Shown: piece after piece, positions 47,931 to 60,631 of the stretch
Position numbering within the stretch: position 1 is the stretch's first letter
How the letters are laid out: the number at the start of each line of letters is the position of its first letter
DNA from: Styela clava
Lineage: Eukaryota; Chordata; Ascidiacea; Stolidobranchia; Styelidae
Length of the DNA stretch: 64,000 bases
NCBI RefSeq assembly: GCF_964204865.1
Contig: NC_135259.1
Span: 6,520,974 to 6,584,973, forward strand
Direction of reading: 5' to 3'
Notes under the pieces: model-generated
Told to the model about the DNA's origin: nothing
Seen by the model: the letters and a program-made list of their open reading frames with translations, nothing else
Database searches by the model: none
Position numbers and translations under genes: made by a program

Positions 47931-48546
47931 CTTGATCACACGAAAGTTACAAAAATATATTTGTGTTATTGTGCAGCAAAACTATTGAATCACTTATCTT
48001 ATGTGTATATCGGATTTTGCACATGTACAGTACTGTATTCTTACAGTTTTTAAACACATAGCAGGCGCACCATAAAACTGGTTCAAGGCAATTTTTTGAG
48101 ATACCGGTATGTTATCAAATTCATTCAACATCAGACGCGATCGACTATTCGAGATCGACGTGTTGGCCCCCCCTGATACAAGACATAGTATACTATCCCG
48201 AATAGGTCAGAGCAGAGTTCCATATTAGGCTATATTGAGCCAAACTCTTGCAACATATTCCTTGTATTGTTCTTTTCAATACATCATAAAAGGAAGGTCG
48301 GGACATTTTTTATTTTGCATCTTTGGAGCCCCATAACCTGCATATTTATTGGCATTGCTATAAGGTTTTATTCAGCGAATGATAAATTCAAGAGCGACGC
48401 ACATTTTAACAAAATGCTTTGAAAAATGTTTGTCAAGTGCAGCATTGCACCCCACTGGTGGGGCATATTCGGACACACCCCGGTAACAATGGTGGCTGTG
48501 GAACTTCAAATTTTATATTTTTAAATCATTGTTCAACCAAAATATT

Positions 48547-48977
48547 TCAGACTTTTTTCTGCAAATTCCTTGAATAAATTTTCCACATTTTGCAACGTAA
48601 AACCCATTTTGTCGACATAGCTACCTTTTTGAAAGAGCCTGTTGAATATTTCGGATTCTTCCCACTGCATCTAAAATAAGTCTGTTCTACTTTTGGATTA
48701 TGCATTATGCCTAATTTCAATCGATTGAAAATTAATTCTGAAACTTTCATTCTCGGCAACAACAGTTCTTTGTTACAAAGTCCATAAACATCAAATACGG
48801 GCTTCCAGTGTTCAAAAAAGTCGTTGAACTGTCCACAGTGTCCAATAGAACAACAAAACCAACATAAATACACCAATAACTAACCAAGTTAAATGTCTCA
48901 TTCCGACTAAAATCAAATAAGTTGCGTTTCGAATACACCCTGAGAAAACACATTTGAGTATATTCCATATTGGGCAA
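48547..48977 (-). other. overlapping open frames, possible exon of unknown gene
   Basis: Frame 48876-48547 gives 109 codons and frame 48977-48747 gives 76. In a third frame (about 48672-48545, minus strand) the sequence reads EESEIFNRLFQKGSYVDKMG and continues for about 15 more codons with good amino-acid composition. I recognise none of them. No clear splice set was found. They lie 380 bp downstream of the ACAD8 polyadenylation signal. Confidence 0.25.
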
Positions 48978-49204
48978 GAGGATAACCTAATAATTCTCTA
49001 GCCTCCAGCACTCAATGGACAAAAGACTGTCAGATTAGAGCAGGTTCCACTAATCCCGGACCCAACTCAACGTTTGAACTGAATTTATGTTGCCGAAAAT
49101 AGTTTTATTCCGTAATAAGAAATTCTTGGGAAAATATATTACAGATTTAAGAAAAACCAACGACTTAAATTGAAAACCTGCAACACTCAATGTCAGAATT
49201 ACCA

Positions 49205-49210
49205 TTTATT
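49205..49210 (-). terminator. polyadenylation signal of ACAD8
   Basis: AATAAA on the minus strand about 150 bp after the stop codon at 49356-49358. No nearer copy is seen. Confidence 0.5.
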
Positions 49211-49355
49211 TTGGCTTCCATGATAGGTTGATTTGAGATAAAAATCGGATTATGGAATATTAGTTCATACCATGATATGTCCTTTTTTGTGTATAAATAG
49301 TGATAAGCGCAAAATGTGATGGAAAAATATATATAAAAGGTCTTTTGATGCTTCA

Positions 49356-52300
49356 TTATCCTTTGAAAATATCTCGCGATATCAAAAGCCTCATGATTTC
49401 GTTAGTTCCTTCCAAAATTTGATTAACACGAACATCTCTCATGAATTGTTGAACAGGGTAATCTTTCAAGTATCCATATCCACCAAACATTTGCAGTGCT
49501 CTGTTAGTTACCTGTAAAGTTTTTTTTTATACAGATATGGCTAGGGCTGAGGAGTTGGGAGGGAGCTAATTGTGGAGTCAGCATGTTGGAATCAAACACC
49601 CCGATTTTAAAGGTAAACTTTCAGACTTTTAATAGTGATAATCGAAATTAAAACACAATAAGTATCAAAGGGACCTTGCCATTTTCAATACACATTCAAA
49701 AAAAAAAAAGGTTGTATACGCTGAACTTTTTGTTTGGATTTTCTCAGTTTGAAGCTGAATTTTTTTACAATCTAAATTTGGGAACCAGAGTGAATAATTT
49801 TATCATTAGTTGTTTTCAAAAGGCTCAAGAGTTTCAATTCTTAATGGAAGGGATGACAAATAAAATTTTTTAAAAACAAACCCACATCAAAACAATTATC
49901 TGTTGCATGTAACTTTGCCATTGCACACAATGAAGGTGCACATGGCAGTGATGCATCCAATGCTTTTGCAGCTTCACGGACCGTCAGTCGAGATGTAACC
50001 AGCTGTGTGGCCATTTCTGCTAACATGTATTGTAGGTACTGAAAATTAACACAAAAAGCATTATCAGAACATTTTTAATTATAAAGCTACAAATAGGATT
50101 TCAAATTGAATGGCAGAAATATATATCCAATCCTGCAAAATCAGGGATAATCTTGTGCAGTTTCGAGTATAACCTGATGTACTGAAATCTATATAGATTA
50201 GATTAGGTGTGGGAAATAGCTTTTGTCTATGACTTGAAGTCAACACTGTCAAAAAAGCAGAAATTCTTGGAAATAAACTTATGTCATAGATGGAAATTTA
50301 TTGCATTAATACTGATGTTTCTTATGTAGAGAAAGGGTGTATAAAGCAAAAATAGTAGGATAGAATAAACATATTTATACTGGGGAGAGAAAGGTCATTA
50401 ACACCGTTTAATCAATTTGCGAACCACAGCCTTTTGTCTGGTTACCAGTCCATGTCGGGTATGGGATTAGTTAGTCCCAACTATTTGTTTCAGGCATTTG
50501 GACTTGATCGTGGAGGAAGCCGTAAACCTACCAGCGGTCATGTGACCTCCCTATGGTGGTGAGGAGTCCAGCAATCCTCTTCCACATAATTATCTCTCAC
50601 GGGATTCAAACTTGCAGGGTGTCAAGAATATTCCTAGCTTAGCATGATGTGCCACACTGCCAGCCAGCGCCGAGTATATCATACAAGTTCAACACAGATG
50701 GACCAACCATACACCGGCAAACAATGATCAGAACTAAGAAGTACAAACTTGATTTTCAGCTAGAGGTTTTCCGAATGCTTGCCTAACATTCAGGTGTTCT
50801 TTTGCTGCAAGCAGTGATGAATATGCCCCTCCAAGAGAAGTTGATGCTGAAAAGCAAATAAGCAACACATAAAAGTTGCAGATATAAAATAAAACGGCTC
50901 AAACAAAATATCAATGGTAATTTAGAATGGAGACAAATTATTTTCTTATTAGGTTCCACAAATGAAAGTTTGATACAGGTTAGAAAATCCCAAGTGTCAA
51001 CTGCTATTAGAATAAGACAGGTTCAAACCTATATTAATTCTTCCACCATTCAATCCTTTCATTGCAATGTTGAATCCAAATCCTTCAGGTCCGATCCTGT
51101 TTTCTTCTGGTATTATACAGTCATCAAATGTAATTACACAGGTAGGTTGATTGTTCCAGCCAAGCTATGCATAAGAGGAACAGATAATATGATTAATGCA
51201 TGCTCTAAAATTGTTCCATGTTGCTCTTAGTTGCCACTCTGCCTACTTGCAGCTACACAGATATAAAATTAGCTACTCATCTCAAGAAAATCTATATACT
51301 GACTAACCAACTGTTCATAGGCCAATAAATGTTGAGGGACCATCCTCTTGCATTTTAATGAAACATTCACTTATACATAGTATTGTAGTTGTACATTTTA
51401 AGAGGTAGCAAATAATGTGAGCTGCCTTTTTACACCACTCCTCGCAATATTGTAGTCAAAGCTATCAAATTCGAGCAGCCTTGTCATATATTTAAATTAA
51501 AATTACCAACCTTTTTTTCAGGTTTTGCAAATGAGAATCCTGGTGTTTCTTTTTCAACAATAAAACAAGATATTCCTTTTGGTCCCTTATCAGCAGTTCT
51601 GCACATTACTAGATAGAGATCGGTAGCACCTGCACCACTGATAAAAGCCTAAAAGATAAAAGTAATTTGTATTGTAACTTGTAAGTAAACATTACGTTAA
51701 TTGACATAAACATAACATGCAGCTGATATATTATACAAAAATTTGTATTCCCTCAATCACGCTTTGAAAAGTTACTGCTCTTCAATAGAAATCTTCTGTC
51801 TTGATTGATGATGAAAAGCAGTGCACGTATTTACTTTAAGACAACATATAGTATTTTTATTTATTATTTAAATTATTGCATTAATACACAATCAATGAAA
51901 ATAATTTCATAGAAAGGAGGTGGTAAAAAGATAATCCAATAAGGAAATAATGAGTAAAATCACTATTATTTAATTTGTTTCTATACCAGGATTTCCGTAA
52001 CAGGGTTTGGACAAGCAAGCATAAAGCATATTGGTTCAAAAGCATAGTTATCTTTTCAGTCCCACTAGCTTACACTGGTATGAATAGCTTCTTAGGATGT
52101 AGTCAGACAAAATGGGACAACCTTATTTGAATGGTAGAAGCAAGAACTTACTTTGGATCCAGATACCCTGTAATGATCTCCATCCTTTTTAGCCACTGTG
52201 ATGAGAGCAGCTGCATCACTACCAGATCCTGAAAAATAGGCCAGAATATTTTACCATTTTTTTACTCAAGAATTTCTATCAGATAATTTATAATTTGTAT

Positions 52301-55300
52301 ATATCAAAAACAGGAACAAATGTTGACAACTAATGCTGTTTGAATCCATTTTACAATTTTGAGAAGACAATTAAACAATTCTTTACTTCTTGGGTACATG
52401 TGCTGTGTCCCATTAGAACTGGCCCCGAAAAAAGTTTGACTATTTTGCCATAAATACCACTTTTATTCTTCTTACAAAACCTACTAAATTAATTATTCAC
52501 ATTGATTGTGATTTGTGATCAACAAAAAACATCTCTTTTTATTTTAGCCATCTTACCTGGTTCAGTAAGACAATATGATGAGAGAATTTTCATGGAAGTT
52601 AGAGGTGGAATAAACTTTTCTCGTTGTTCTTTATTACCAAATGTGTCAATCATCCAAGTTACCATGCTGAGAATAAATAAAAACAAATTGTCATTCACAC
52701 ATTATATCTTTTAGAAAAAACAAAAGTGACCAGTGAAAACATGGAACTAAATCGAGGAAATAGTATCTTTTGTAATAAGATACATATCACAGTATCAGGA
52801 CATCAAATCTTTTATTTTTATACTATAGGAGCTGAATGGAAGCGAGATATTTCACTTGAGCTCAGCTAGTGTTGCAGTGTTATTTAGCAGGAAGTATAAA
52901 TCATGATTTGTTTCTGTATTAATCAAATGTTGAAGAAAAAAATAGGACTGCTTTTTCTTCTAAGAATTGCAGTTTTTATTTTGAATCAAATTTAATGTTT
53001 AGTCAGCTTGATTACAATTTCAAAGCATTGAGCAAAATTCATATTAAAAAGATATTCATCTAATTTACAGATGTCCAAAAAATGAGTTTGTACAGCATTT
53101 GAAATTTGCCATATAAAGTTATTCGTTTACTGCAACTATTTATTCACTTAATAAAAATAAGAATCATTTGAAAACCAGATTTTACAAAATCATGCAAAAT
53201 TTGTCATCCAAATTAAAATCAACTTGACTCATATAAAGACTAACTTATGAATAGTGATATAAGCAGTTGTTGAGACACATCCTGATGATAGTGCTTCAAA
53301 AATCACAGATGTATCTAATCGTGATAAACCTAATCCACCATATTCCGTGCTTGTATATAAACCACCGAATCCCAGTTCAGCAGTACGTTTGATCACATCA
53401 ACAGGAAAATGATTCTAAAGTAGATCAACATGAATAAAAATCAAAGTCACAAATAAAGTACAAAAAATTGACTTTACTTCAAACTTTTCTATAACCAAGA
53501 CTCATAATATTGGTATGTTGGAGAAGACCAATCATCAGGAATATTAAAATATGTCATATATTGGATTCGAACCAGCTAATAGTCAAGTTTTTAGTGTTAT
53601 TTGAAATAGCAATTATAACTTTAAAAGTATCTGATGCCTAATTCTTATGTCCCTGCGACACACAGCATACATGTGTAATTTTTTTAATGGCATTTTACAA
53701 ATCACAAAGACACTATTATTTAATATTGTTAAAAAAAACTATCTAGAATACCCTTAAATAAAATATTCCAGTTTCCTTTTTCTATTTTTAAATCGCGTAT
53801 CAGGACAAGATTATTACAGTATTATCATAATAAAAATTTTGTGAAACCTCTTCATCCCACTTTTGCATATTAGGCGCTAATTCATTTTGGGCAAAGTCAT
53901 AGGCGAGTTTTTGGTATTCCTTCTGTTCATCACTGAGCCCAATCGTAGCTGGAAATGCAAAAAAAATAAATTAAGAATTGATGGATCAACCAAAAGTGAG
54001 ACAAACAACAATTTGAAAGTGACATGCCCCAGAGTCCTGAAGTCACAATACTATGGTATGAGAACGGTAGAATATTGACAGGGGTTAGTAAGTGTAAGTC
54101 AGTAAGTGTTTATTCCGATTTTCCGTTACAACACAACAATACATGGCAAAACAAACAAATATAGGAAAATCAGGACAGTGGTGTCCGAAGATTATATTAT
54201 TCTGATAGTTGGAATGAGTGATATCTACTCGTGTATCGGTATTCTACTGTCAGACTGTGGACATAACTCACGGTCAATGCAAGATGTTGTGTAGTTTGCT
54301 GCAGAACATAACTTGATTTGCTTCAAACTAGCTTCTTTCAGTGCGATCGCTCTATGAGCCACACGCAGCGAAGTACTGATCAAAGACAACATTATATAAA
54401 TTCTGGAATTCTAAACGATCAACGAAGACACGTGTACACGTTACATGCCTTTCAGCGCTATCGTACCCCAGACCTATCTGCCTGCTGTAGACTGTCAGAG
54501 GGATTTGTGTGGAGCAACGCACGATGCCGTATTTTAATCATATATTTTGATACATTTTGACAATTTACGTGAATAATTTTTTCACGAAGTTGACCCGTAA
54601 ATATATGGTTGACCTATAGACACGGCTGCTGTAACGTCCTTATTTCTGAGAAATGCCCTCATATTGACATGTGTCCTTATTTTGGTTTTATTGCAGGAGG
54701 TTCATATACCGGGCACTTAGATTGGTCAATTCGAATGATTGATTTGCTAGAAAGATACCTCATCGATTGCTACACGCATTCATGACGCACTGACGTAATA
54801 ACAGCAAATTAATTGCAATAGCCTACCCTAGTGCTCTTCAACAGGGGTTCCACGGAACCTTAGGGTTCCGCAACACATGCAGTGGGGTTCCATGAGTTTA
54901 TAGGGTTCCTTGGGGGTTCCGCGTAAAGGAAAAAATGACTGCGGGCCAGTAAAGTTGAAAAAATGATTATTCTTCTTTTCCATTTTTGGATGAATTTCTA
55001 AGTGCGCAACAGCAAGAAGGACTCCAAGATATCCGTGATGATATTAATTCTGAGGAAACCTTCGAAAAAAATGGGAAGGCATATTTTTGGATTTCTCTTC
55101 ACAAAGAGGGTACAGCAATTGCAAAAATGCATTAAAAATTCTGTGTCAATTTTCCAATACCTATTTGTGTGAATCAGCATTTTCTGCTTTAACAACTATT
55201 AATACCAATAAAAGAAGTTGTTTAAAGAGTGTAGACAAGAGTATGAAAAATGCTTTGAGCGCCGTGGAGCCACGATTCAAGAAGAATGCAAAGAAAATGC

Positions 55301-57573
55301 AAGAACAACCTAGTCATTGAATTTCACGCTTGTTACCTTCTTTCTGTTTCGTTGATGAGGTGGAAATATTTGAATCACAAATATTCCGTGTTACGAGTAT
55401 TTCGTGTTTTATTTTTGTTATTTGGGGTTCCATAAAACACGAAAAATGATATCAGGGGTTCGCAATAACAAAAAGGTTGAAGAGCACTGGTCTAGCCTAC
55501 CGGTAAAGATTAGTTCGTGTAACCTACCTATCGATATCGCTGGAACAAACTATAGGAGAAGAACCATTCCAGTACAAAGTAAGATTAGACATTGGTCACC
55601 CGGCATGAATACATTTTGTTTATTACATTGCGTTCTTTTTTATCTTATTATTACGTTTACCTAATTTCCTTATTTTTGGGTTAATATAGATGGCAACAGA
55701 GACAGTAAAATCTATGATAGAGAGAGAGAGTTAGATATTTATTTCCACAAACAATGAAAAACAGCCTTTGCCCGACAACAGGGGTGGTATCTTTTTTGTG
55801 GCTTCGGAACCAGGCCACACAAAAGGGGCCAGGCCACGGACAAATTGGGGCCAGGCCTCAGAATACTTGGGGCCAGGCCAACGCAATGGTAATGTTAGGA
55901 CATCCGTATTTGTTTAGTTATATTTTTGTTTATAAGTAATGTGGAAACTGGTAATGTTAAGACATGTACGGTACCTGTACAATTGAACCGTACCGTATGT
56001 TACAACCAATGACGTTACAACTCGGGAAAATGCTGTATTCGAACACTTACTCATTACAAATGTAGAGGTATAAGTTTATTTCGACTCCATAATCAGCAAT
56101 AGACGATAAAATAAAAGTAACTGATTATAGAATCGGGAAAGCAAACAAAACCTCAGGTAAAGTTTGAAGCGTACATATTTTAGATGGAAAGGTATTGATA
56201 AAAGTAGTACGTGTTCGCTCACCCAATGTATTACTTATGTGAGGGGGTTACATTATTGTAGTGTTTCTACTGGTCATCATATCCAGATATTTATATTCCT
56301 CACCGCATTCATTGTCTGTTTACTGTAGCGTGAACTGGTGCCTATATGTTAAAAAAAACCTCAGTGAAATAAGTTATTACTTATCGATTTTAATCGGTAA
56401 GTATGTTGATGGGTATTTGTCTATCTGTCTGTTAGATGCACACGATATCTCACGATTGAATCTACTCCAGGTTTTGCACGTGCATTCATCATATGTCGTA
56501 CCAGAAGCCTATCGATTTTTGAAGAATTATGTCGTATAATTAGCGAGTTATTAATTAATTAGTGATGGGACACAAGGTGTCACTATGGAGTAAGAGCGCT
56601 GTTTTGGGGGATCCCCTAACTTTCGATCGATAAGTCTTCGGTCTCTAACCGATGTTCTCGTATTTATTGCTTGTTGCATACCTTTTTGTAATTGTTAATT
56701 TGTTTAGCGAATATGTGTTGTTATATAATTAATTTCAAATAACTGAAAAGTAACCATTTATACAATAAATGGTTAATATATCAAAGAATAATTCCACCAG
56801 TGACTCAAATGCTATTATTAAATGAAGTCCGTACTGATAAATTGTGTAGTTCTATCTGTATTGCATAGGCAATTGACAGGGGTTTACACACTAAGATGTT
56901 TTAGATTTGTAATACAAATTGCAGGCACAACATATCGGTAGCTGATATATTCTATTACAACCACTGGTATCCCAATATTCAGCATACAAAAAAAACTACT
57001 CTTCTCCCGGTTATACATTAACATTATCCCTAACAGAAAACAAGATCCATGCATACCAGTCGATTAACTGTGTTATACATTATCCCTAACAGAAAACAAG
57101 ATTCATGCATACCAGTTGATTAACGGTTTCATTTATTGAAAAATATGCAAACACCAGATTGGCAGGATCCATACATACTCTTTTTGGAAATAAGAATCAT
57201 CTCCAAGGGAGTCCTTTTTGTTAGCATCTTGAGACCTACCTATTATCGATAATTACTTTAATTATATTCAGTGTGATGAATATCAAGGATAAATGTTCAA
57301 TCATAAGACTGTTTTTTCAATATAAGTCATCATAGGTATATCAGAAAAGTAACTGTAGTACAAACGCATATTAGATAATCATAAGCAAGGAAAATGTAAG
57401 ACTCTTGACTGGAACTGATTTAGAGGTTCAAGGGGAAATTCGCAAAATTCAATTTGGTATTTTTTCAAATTTGTTTTTAGCAACTACATCGGTAAGGTTG
57501 AGTATCTCCTACTACACAATATAAAACCAAAATTATATAGAGTCCGTTTTGTTGTCATCATAGCAGACACCAT
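49356..57573 (-). CDS. ACAD8: isobutyryl-CoA dehydrogenase, mitochondrial
   Basis: A flavoprotein of valine breakdown that oxidises isobutyryl-CoA to methacrylyl-CoA in the mitochondrial matrix. Nine consecutive minus-strand exons join in phase: 53848-53948, 53245-53414, 52557-52666, 52152-52228, 51511-51648, 51029-51164, 50749-50846, 49886-50038 and 49356-49511. They give about 379 residues (human ACAD8: 415). Motifs are [31 protein letters not shown], the acyl-CoA dehydrogenase signature [31 protein letters not shown], and [16 protein letters not shown]. The catalytic Glu lies in [12 protein letters not shown]. Candidate exon 1 (about 57497-57573) encodes [17 protein letters not shown]...RRYSTLP, a good mitochondrial leader, but its best donor is in the wrong phase for the next exon. 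A first intron of about 3.5 kb with a hAT remnant would result. Confidence 0.9.
50395..50690 (-). mobile_element. tRNA-derived SINE in an ACAD8 intron
   Basis: On the minus strand a tRNA-like head starts near 50680. It has an A box TGGCAGTGTGG (50652-50662) and, about 40 bases on, a B box GTTTGAATCCC (50600-50611), the spacing of an RNA polymerase III promoter. A unique body of about 200 bases follows (GGAGGTCACATGACCGCTGG, TAACCAGACAAAAGGCTG). The SINE lies between the exons at 49886-50038 and 50749-50846, in the gene's orientation. The family is not identified. Confidence 0.65.
54828..55492 (+). mobile_element. internally deleted hAT element with transposase C-terminus
   Basis: Flanked by TAGCCTACC at 54819-54827 and 55493-55501. 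The ends are inverted: TAGTGCTCTTCAAC on the left and, reverse-complemented, CAGTGCTCTTCAACC on the right, the usual hAT terminus. Inside, 55129-55320 encodes [20 protein letters not shown]...[12 protein letters not shown], the hAT dimerisation domain of ZBED/SCAN3-like transposases. It is preceded by remnants with a stop. The BED finger and most of the catalytic domain are gone. It lies in the likely first intron of ACAD8. Confidence 0.8.
55806..55880. repeat. GGGGCCAGGCC short tandem repeat
   Basis: GGGGCCAGGCC occurs three times at intervals of about 24 bases, GC-rich against the AT-rich surroundings, with one partial copy ahead (ACCAGGCCACAC). Confidence 0.6.
56375..56665. repeat. dispersed repeat, inverted relative to 29929-30312
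   Basis: Shares GGGGGATCCCCTAACT with CGATCGATAAG, the GTCGTATAATTAGCGAG block and the CTTATCGATTTTAATCGGTAAG end with the earlier copy, in reverse orientation. It lacks the CA microsatellite of that copy. Confidence 0.7.
57024..57128. repeat. 56-bp tandem repeat, two units
   Basis: TTATCCCTAACAGAAAACAA with its continuation GCATACCAGT-GATTAAC occurs at 57024 and 57080. Confidence 0.8.
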
Positions 57574-57599
57574 GATTTAATTTCTTCTTCTCTCCAAGC

Positions 57600-59700
57600 T
57601 ATAAAACAAAAAAAATTATGTTAAAATTCTGAATAATGTTAATTCACGCTGTATTTGGAAATTTCAGTTTTCCTGCAAAGCCGTGAATTTCACATTGTTA
57701 CGTCACAATCACAACAACGCAAGATCAGGGAAAATCTATGTTTCAATTGGCATCCAGTTTCAAACGGTACGCATTTTCCTCTGGTAGTAATAAAGGATAT
57801 TAAAAAACAGCAACACACAAAAACTCGACTGCCATCCAAGTACCCCCTGAAATCTTCTTGTGAACCCCCGGGGGTTCGCGAACTCCTGGACTAGATCCTG
57901 CTTGGTCCATCCCTGATTTGTATACATCGCAGATCACTTCATTATCAAAAACTTATTAGGTTAGAAACAAATGGGATGGGCCAATTTTTATATTCTATTT
58001 TGTTTTTACTTATCGTTGCCTATGTCCTGCTATAAAGCTCAGTAGAAACAATACGTCAAACTCACATTGAAGTACGTAGAATCTGAATAAATCTTCCATT
58101 AATAATCATAATACATCATAGTTTTATGTACGCGATGTTTTGGAGAAGCAAAATCAATAACATGGATACTACGACAATTGTTTGCATGTTGTTACGACGT
58201 GAGCACCTGAGATGTCACAAAAATTATGTTATTTGTTAAAGCCATACTGAACAATTTTTTATCATGTGATACAATTAATACATATTAGGCATTACATGTA
58301 TTTCTTTACAATGATTAGTGATTGAGGCAATATTTAAAAATAAAACCGATAGTGGCAAAAAATTCACATCTTACACTCGTATAAAAAAAAGAGTGCTTAA
58401 TAGGGAACACCATTTGCAAAAAACATCTTGCGAGAAACATCTCTTGAAAATGGAATTTTTCCAAATACAGTATAAAAATAGCAAATAATCAAAAAAATTG
58501 TGAAAGAACTTGCAAATGTTATTTTAGGAAAACAAATGTACAAAATTCAGACTTGACTATTAGACACAATCTTGACTGGAACAAAAAAATTTAACCATGG
58601 AGATTGTATTCAGGTCTCATCTGTACAGTTATTGTTACAATAATGTGATCGAGGCAAATAATACCAAATCTTACCATTATACTATACCATCTATTTTAGT
58701 ATTTAATCTTTGTAATGGAATCTCGTTCGGAATATATTTTTATGTCTTCTCGGAAAAACTTTTTCGCTTGATTCCTGGTTTCATTATCAATTTAATCCCT
58801 GAAATCAGATCCAATTATGTATGTAGTAGTAAACATCACAAGGATATAATACAAATATGTTATGCATGCTTCAGGTGGATATAAAAATATAAGGAATATT
58901 AATAAGTATTTTTAACTTTGTCTCAGCCGTAAAACATTTCAGAACAATCTCAAAAACAAATATATACTGAAATCTCTACTCTAATCATTTGAATGACGAA
59001 CGAATATAAAAGTGTGAATCAAAGCTTTCCCCAAAACCCGTCTTAAAATGAAAAGACCAGTGCGCCAGCTAATGTTATCTAATATGAATGCTCTGAATAA
59101 ATAATATACATTGTAATATTAGGCTTAAATGTATACAGTCTGATATGAGTATTACTTATAAATAGTTTGAGTAAGATAAGCTTGAAATATTTTTCCCAAC
59201 CTGGTAAATGTAAACTACAAATTCTCTTTCTTATTCATAATCTATGATCAAATTGATATGATACCAGCTTCTTACATCCTAATTCTTGTATACATTCCTC
59301 AGTTATCGAGTAGTATCTGTTTCACTGCAATCATGAATCATATCAGCATATATACTGAACAAAAAACATTAATTCCCCAAAAAGGCACAAGGTGTCGATA
59401 AGTTTGAAACAAATCTTATGGTACTATTGTTGTAAAGTAACTTAACCGTCATTACAAACCTGTTATATACAATAAAACTATGACTAATCCACTTCCAACA
59501 ACATTCAGACATTGCGTCCCCGAATCACCTCGCTATATGAATCCACTTTTTAAACTGCACTTCCAGGCAACAAATTTCAAAGTATTTACTTTTCAGACAG
59601 TCAAACATGATTTCATACTATTAGGGTTTCCTGTAACTCGAAGATCTTTACTAACCTGTTGAAAACCATGAAAAAAAAAATAATACAAAATCAAGTATGG
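57600..59700. other. no gene recognised
   Basis: Near 57850-57885, CCCCCGGGGGTTCGCGAACTCCTGG looks like a hAT terminus. Beyond that the sequence is AT-rich with short frames (58597-58884 is the longest) and no known motif. Confidence 0.35.
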
Positions 59701-59715
59701 CTCCATATACAGATA

Positions 59716-59991
59716 TACCATGTTCCCCCAAAAATAGGACTGGGTCTTAAAAAGTAGAGAATTACGAGATTTTCAAATATACAAACTATGAAAACCTATA
59801 TCCATTTACTTATGAATAACACGTTCTTATTCAAAACAACTGCAAAACATAGATTATTATCAATCATTTAAAACGTGTAAGAGGGATAAAAAAATCTCGC
59901 GGTATTGACTTGGTCTTATTTTAAGGGGAGGGCTTATATTAAAATTATTTTTAAAATTCGTGCTAGGTCTTTTTTTCGGGTAAACACAGTA
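59716..59991. mobile_element. MITE with TAC(C/T).TGTT.CCC ends
   Basis: Left end TACCATGTTCCCCCAAAAAT. The right end, reverse-complemented, reads TACTGTGTTTACCCGAAAAA, so imperfect inverted repeats of about 24 bases. Inside are AGGACTGGGTCTTA and TTGGTCTTATTTTAAGGGG, the subterminal blocks common to this widespread kind of MITE. The target duplication is not clear. Confidence 0.55.
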
Positions 59992-60289
59992 GCACTATGG
60001 CTAATGTCTCGTGTTTTTTATGCAGTACTTCCAAGCAATATTTTTTCGCTTAAATATATATTATATAAATATATTTCGATTCTTTATACTATTAAGGTTT
60101 GCTTGTACCTTTTCTCCGACAGAGACCTTACCGAGATCTTTTCTAACCTGTTGGACACACAAAAGATAGGACTAATACACTTTTCATAACAGAAATTGAA
60201 TGTGGCTCCATTTTCTATCCTGTACTTCCAGGTAAGAAATTCCCAGTTAAATGCTATTCAAACATACTCTTTTCACAAATGAGGTTCAA

Positions 60290-60623
60290 CAATCTCGAAA
60301 CTTAGCAAAAAACGTATAAAAGGGCATTTCGACGATATTCATCTGCGATTCTCTAAAATATCCCACATTAGGTGTAGGAATATTTTTATTGTAGATTAAA
60401 GTAAATTAAATTGACTTGTTTTTAGAATGTAGAAAACCAGGCGCATCCATATTAGTTCAAAAGATATAAAGCAAACAATCTCGATACTTTGCGAAAAACT
60501 TATAAAAAGGCGTTTCGACGTATTCATCTGCGATTCTCTAAAATATCCCACATTAGGAGTAGAAATATTTTCATTGTAGATTAAAGTAAATTAAATTGAC
60601 TTGTTTTTAGAATGTAGAAAACA
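60290..60623. repeat. 185-bp tandem repeat, two units
   Basis: Unit 1 covers 60290-60438 and unit 2 covers 60476-60623. Both run from CAATCTCGA through TTCGACG..ATTCATCTGCGA and TATCCCACATTAGG to TTTTTAGAATGTAGAAAAC. The array ends directly in front of the putative BEL/Pao LTR. Confidence 0.8.
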
Positions 60624-60631
60624 ATGTGCAT

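Noticed and set aside
50600-50680. tRNA gene on the minus strand
   Set aside because: A and B boxes are present, but the acceptor and anticodon arms do not pair and a long body follows, so it is a SINE head.
58597-58884. 95-codon plus-strand frame
   Set aside because: AT-rich chance frame with no motif and no second copy.
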